64,000 nt of DNA. Origin: Pegea sp. RAD2-039 (lineage: Eukaryota; Chordata; Thaliacea; Salpida; Salpidae). The notes under the pieces are model-generated. The model was not told the DNA's origin. It saw nothing but the letters and a program-made list of their open reading frames with translations, and ran no database searches. The stretch is from NCBI GenBank assembly GCA_034620365.1, contig JAQGEQ010000071.1, positions 2,914,001 to 2,978,000 on the forward strand, written 5' to 3'. The position numbers and the translations under genes were made by a program. Within the stretch, counting starts at the first letter, position 1, and every line of letters starts with the position of its first letter. This document shows, piece by piece, positions 60,501 to 64,000 of this stretch.

Positions 60501-62468
60501 CATAATGTTTGGTACACAAACGATTTTAGAGTCTCTTTACCAACGAGTCTTTCTCAATCCAATATTCGATCTATAGAAGAAGATAAAGTCGGTTTGATCA
60601 ATTTAGGGATGACCTGCTATTTGAATAGTGTAGCACAAGCCCTATACATGATTCCTGAGTAAGATATCAATCATCAAATTGAATTAATAACTTTAAACCA
60701 CTAACTTCAGTCATGGAATAAATTTAATTTAAAAAAAATCTCTTTCTATTTTGTTCTATTATTAAATTTGTGCAGATTGCGTGGATATTTATTTAAATCA
60801 TTTGAAAAGTTTACCACAACATCCCCTGTATCTCTAAGCTGTGCAATTACTTTCGGATTTATGCAATACACTTCAAGATCTGCATATGAACCTTCTTGCT
60901 TGATCAAATCTAGCAGGCCATCTGCTTTTATTGATGGACAACAGGAAGTAAGTGAAGGTAAAGATGCTGCAGCTGTGATCTTGAAATATTATTTTAGGAT
61001 TGTTCTGAATATTTAAAACACATCTTGAGCAGTATGTCTGATGAAGAGGATGCTGTACAAAAGAAGTTGAAAGGTAAAACGATCATGGTTTTGATTAATT
61101 TAGTATTCAATACTTTACAGAATCGAAATTAGTTGATGAAGATGAAAATAAAAACGAGGTAAAGACTCACTCACAAATTTATCTTTTGATTAATATAAAC
61201 AAGTTATCAAAAATAGTCTAATAGATTAGTAGCTAAAAAAGTAACTGAAATTATTATTTAATTTTTGAAGCACGAATAAATTCAATAATATTTTTAAAGT
61301 ATTTATCTTTAATTATAAGTTACTAAAATTTAAAGTAAAAAAAAAACTGATATCATATTTTGACCAAAAGGACAAAAACAACAAAATTAGAAACTTATTT
61401 TATGGAAAGTACCAAACTTGCATCACTTGTTCAACTTGTGACAAACAGAACTTCCATGAAGATATCTTCAACATGTACATCTTGTATTTAAATGAGAAAC
61501 AAACTGATGCAGCTGGCAACCAATCATATCAACCAATCAGTAAGCTGCAGCTGTTTTTATTATTTGTTGATCATTCGTTCTTTGTTAGATGACACAAATT
61601 CCAACTGTCTTGATAATCGGAGTTTGAAAGATTTACTGAATAATAATCTCCAAGCTCAGATTATTGATGAAGATCAAGATTACCAATGCTCAAATTGCGA
61701 AAAGAAAACGGTTTTGTGATTCTTATTAATCTAATTATCAGTTTTTATTTGTCATCATTTATAGAAAGCTGTATCAACTTTCAACTTTACAAGTTTGCCT
61801 AAATACATGATTTTCAACTTGGCTCTTTTTGTCTTTAAAAATGGAGCCGGAGTGAAGTTGATGGAAAAAATCGATTTAGTTACCCCTCTCAAAGTTCATG
61901 ATGCTAGTGAGTGCTTGAATATGTGTAAGTAGCAGTTAGTAACATGTTTCCACCTCAGATGGGACCATCTACACTTACGAATTAGCAACTATTCTAGTAC
62001 ATCTGGGCGTTCACTGTGTATCTGGTCATTATTACTGCTACACACGTGACTTTCAAAGAAGTGATAGCGGCGATCTAGAAGATCAATCCTGGATTACTTT
62101 TGATGATGCAAATGTCTCAAAAATCAAATTTGGTGAAGTAATGAATGAAATTCGATCGCGCAAGACCGTCACGCCGTATGTCGTCTTCTATCGGTTGGTT
62201 GAACAAAATGAGATACTCTCTGAACCAGTTTTAGAAGAGAAGAAATTGATGGATGAAATTACGAATGACAATCTGAAGTTTATTAAAGTAAATCCACTCT
62301 TGATTTTCACAAATATTTTTTGAATATTTAACTTAGGAATATCAACAGAATGTGAAAGAGGCTTATGGACAGAGAGAAACCAGTTCTAGTGGATGGAACA
62401 ACAATCATAAACCTCCTCCTTCTTGTGGAGGCGGAGGTTTCGGAGGAGGTCCTAGCCTCGTCTTCTGA
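57503..62468 (+). CDS. USP38: USP38/USP35-type ubiquitin carboxyl-terminal hydrolase
   Basis: Cysteine protease that removes ubiquitin. Exons 57503-57990, 58782-58893, 59088-59211, 59552-59784, 59866-59985, 60182-60322, 60456-60658, 60776-60947, 60998-61073, 61121-61158, 61371-61539, 61589-61710, 61765-61906, 61959-62287 and 62337-62468 join in frame to 866 residues. The N-terminal half is a helical repeat region with LHSILSSMIYWLAWP, as in USP38 (LCRMIDWLSWP). The catalytic domain starts near 450: Cys box INLGMTCYLNSVAQALYM (Cys about 460), DGQQEDCSEYL, zinc-binding pairs CITCSTC and CSNC, His box HCVSGHYYCYTRD (His about 737), then SWITFDDANV. The end, PPPSCGGGGFGGG, matches the Gly-rich C-terminus of USP38. 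Shorter than human USP38 because the domain insert is reduced. An acceptor lies at 57480-57481, 21 nt before the ATG. The 50-bp intron 60948-60997 is very small. Confidence 0.9.
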
Positions 62469-62525
62469 TCTTCTTTTATTTATTTCCTAGTTGCAATAAC
62501 AGATAGTTCTACAATTGCGTTTTTT

Positions 62526-62531
62526 AATAAA
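62526..62531 (+). terminator. Polyadenylation signal AATAAA of the USP38 gene
   Basis: Canonical hexamer 57 nt after the stop codon (62466-62468). It lies in the 352-bp spacer between the convergent USP38 and TMEM185 genes. Confidence 0.65.
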
Positions 62532-62820
62532 ATTTTCTGCTTTTTGAAAATTATCTGAAGTGATTTCGACTAGCTACAATCTGTGAGTAATCTACCTCAA
62601 GTGAAGTTTTCAAACAACAAATGATCTAAAGATCTTATAAAAGGTGGCAACTAAATCAGCAAACAATTTTTAAGCAAGTTTTAATCAAAAACAAACAAAC
62701 TTCAGTCAAAGAAAAGTTCTTTTAAAAATAATTTTGTCGTTCAGACACCAAACTATTGTTTTCTGACAAAGTATACAACTAAAAAACAGGAAAATATACA
62801 AAAGTAGAAATGACTGGACG

Positions 62821-64000
62821 TTAATCTGGCGTGTCAATTGGTACAATACAGTCGTACTTGTTATTCTTGCTGACTCTCACTACTTTAGTTGAAGCATCTT
62901 TATTTGAGCTACCATATAGATGAGCATATGTTTGCTGAGTTGGTTGAGTATCGACTGTTTCTTCATCTTTTGTTGTGTAAGAAATATTCCCGTATAACAT
63001 CAGACATGGAAAATGATGTAATAAAAATGGGCAAAATTCTGAGCGCATTCCAAACCACCCTAGATTAGTAAAATGAATTACTAACTTGTAGAGTTTTTAT
63101 TTTTAGAACTTACATCTATTTCCCCCCTTAGATCCGAATGAAGACAACATCAAAGCTAGTAGAGATAAATGCAGAGGATAAAAAATTTCTTTCCAATTGT
63201 ACACTGAAGAACCATCAAGTTTATAAGCCAGGAGAACCTACAAAGTTGATATAAAACAAACTTTAAAAATGGTTTTATTGAAAGAACGTAAAAATAAATT
63301 TCATTAAAATTAAAAAGCATTAAGGAGGAAATATTTGAGATATTTTTAACTTCTAGATTTAAATTCTGAAACATTTGGGAATTTTTAGACATTTTATTTT
63401 ATAAATTCGAATTAAAAACAAACCTGAAAAAAAAGCATTGGAACAACGACAAAAATCCAAATGATAGCCATGAGCAAATGGGACCTTCTGCCATTTTGAT
63501 AAGTTGCTCTAAAAGTAATTTTAAGAAGTAATCAAAGAGTGCACTCAGATAAACAAAAACATTTATCAGTTTATTTACCAATTATCAACTTTTTCAATCT
63601 CAAGTTAAACTTTAGAGGTAGAAAACCTGAACTCTACGAATAAAATATTCTACCTGCAAAATATCAATGCCCAAGAGAAGTAATAAAGGACAGCGACACT
63701 TGGTAAACACATCAGGACCCATAATGGAATAAAAACAGTTGTCCAGTCCCAATTGACATAACCATCCAAACGCAGAGCAATAAAAACAAACAACAAAATG
63801 TTTGTTGATAAAATGGCTTCCAGCTACAGAAAAAAATTTTACAAGTTTAAAACATTCACTAAAAGTGTTACCATAAAAAAAACTTTAATTTAATAACTCA
63901 ATTTTTTATATAAATATTGAAATAATCGATAAATATCTCACCTCTAAAGATCTATCGTTTTTGAATTCCCAAACACAAGCAGCCACAGCGATTGGCGAAG
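62821..64000 (-). CDS. TMEM185: TMEM185-family multi-pass membrane protein (3' part only)
   Basis: Conserved multi-pass membrane protein of unknown function. Exons 64000-63942 (continues outside), 63823-63654, 63508-63424, 63237-63114 and 63059-62821 join in frame. Diagnostic matches to TMEM185A/B are SPIAVAACVWEFKNDRSLE, FIALRLDG, IPLWVLM, GSKGGNRWWFG and the YGNISY block after the last membrane segment. At least four hydrophobic segments are visible in this part (NILLFVFIAL, VFIPLWVLMCLPSVAVLYYF, LMAIIWIFVVVPMLFF, LHLSLLALMLSSFG), followed by a ~60-residue soluble tail ending CIVPIDTPD. The 5' exons and start lie beyond position 64000. It is tail-to-tail with USP38. Confidence 0.9.

Noticed and set aside
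1-64000. CRISPR arrays, rRNA, bacterial operons
   Set aside because: No evenly spaced repeats or conserved rRNA blocks were seen; gene structure is eukaryotic throughout.

Overview
This window looks like nuclear DNA of an AT-rich invertebrate animal, most likely an invertebrate chordate such as a tunicate. That placement is inferred. It rests on spliced genes with GT-AG introns, an FRS2/3-type FGF-receptor adaptor (a mainly deuterostome arrangement), a single divergent MyoD-family gene, and several genes whose first ATG sits just after a strong splice acceptor, as with spliced-leader trans-splicing. The window holds no bacterial-type genes, no rRNA, no recognisable tRNA and no CRISPR array.

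Layout. 1-2.1 kb: AT-rich, nothing assigned. 2.1-9.2 kb, minus: a USP6NL/RN-tre-like Rab GAP in 14 coding exons. 8.3 kb: the 3' tip of a LINE. 12.3-16.45 kb, plus: a LINE with two long overlapping open frames, followed tail-to-tail by an older decayed LINE piece (16.5-17.2 kb, minus). 17-23 kb: AT-rich, with two fold-back sequences carrying the let-7 seed at 20.5 and 21.1 kb. 23.3-26.1 kb, plus: FRS2/3 adaptor in five exons. 27.0-28.5 kb, minus: poorly resolved coding blocks with tiny introns. 28.5-40.9 kb: mostly AT-rich desert with a few exon-like fragments. 40.9-44.5 kb, minus: myogenic bHLH gene (MyoD/Myf family) in three exons, with a possible extra 5' exon near 45.7 kb. 49.7-51.6 kb, plus: small coiled-coil gene with F-x-x-W repeats. 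52.6-53.3 kb, minus: tiny single-pass membrane protein gene with a 19-nt exon. 55.0-55.9 kb: exon-like fragments, perhaps from a beta-propeller gene, and an orphan coding block. 57.5-62.5 kb, plus: USP38/USP35-type deubiquitinase in 15 exons. 62.8-64.0 kb, minus: 3' part of TMEM185, running off the window.

The genes do not form one pathway. FRS, MRF and the Rab GAP touch FGF signalling, muscle specification and receptor traffic, but nothing here shows that they are linked. The exon models for USP6NL, FRS, MRF, USP38, the coiled-coil gene and the small membrane gene all join in frame to whole codons, which is the main internal check on them. All calls come from reading the sequence by eye; no database search was run.
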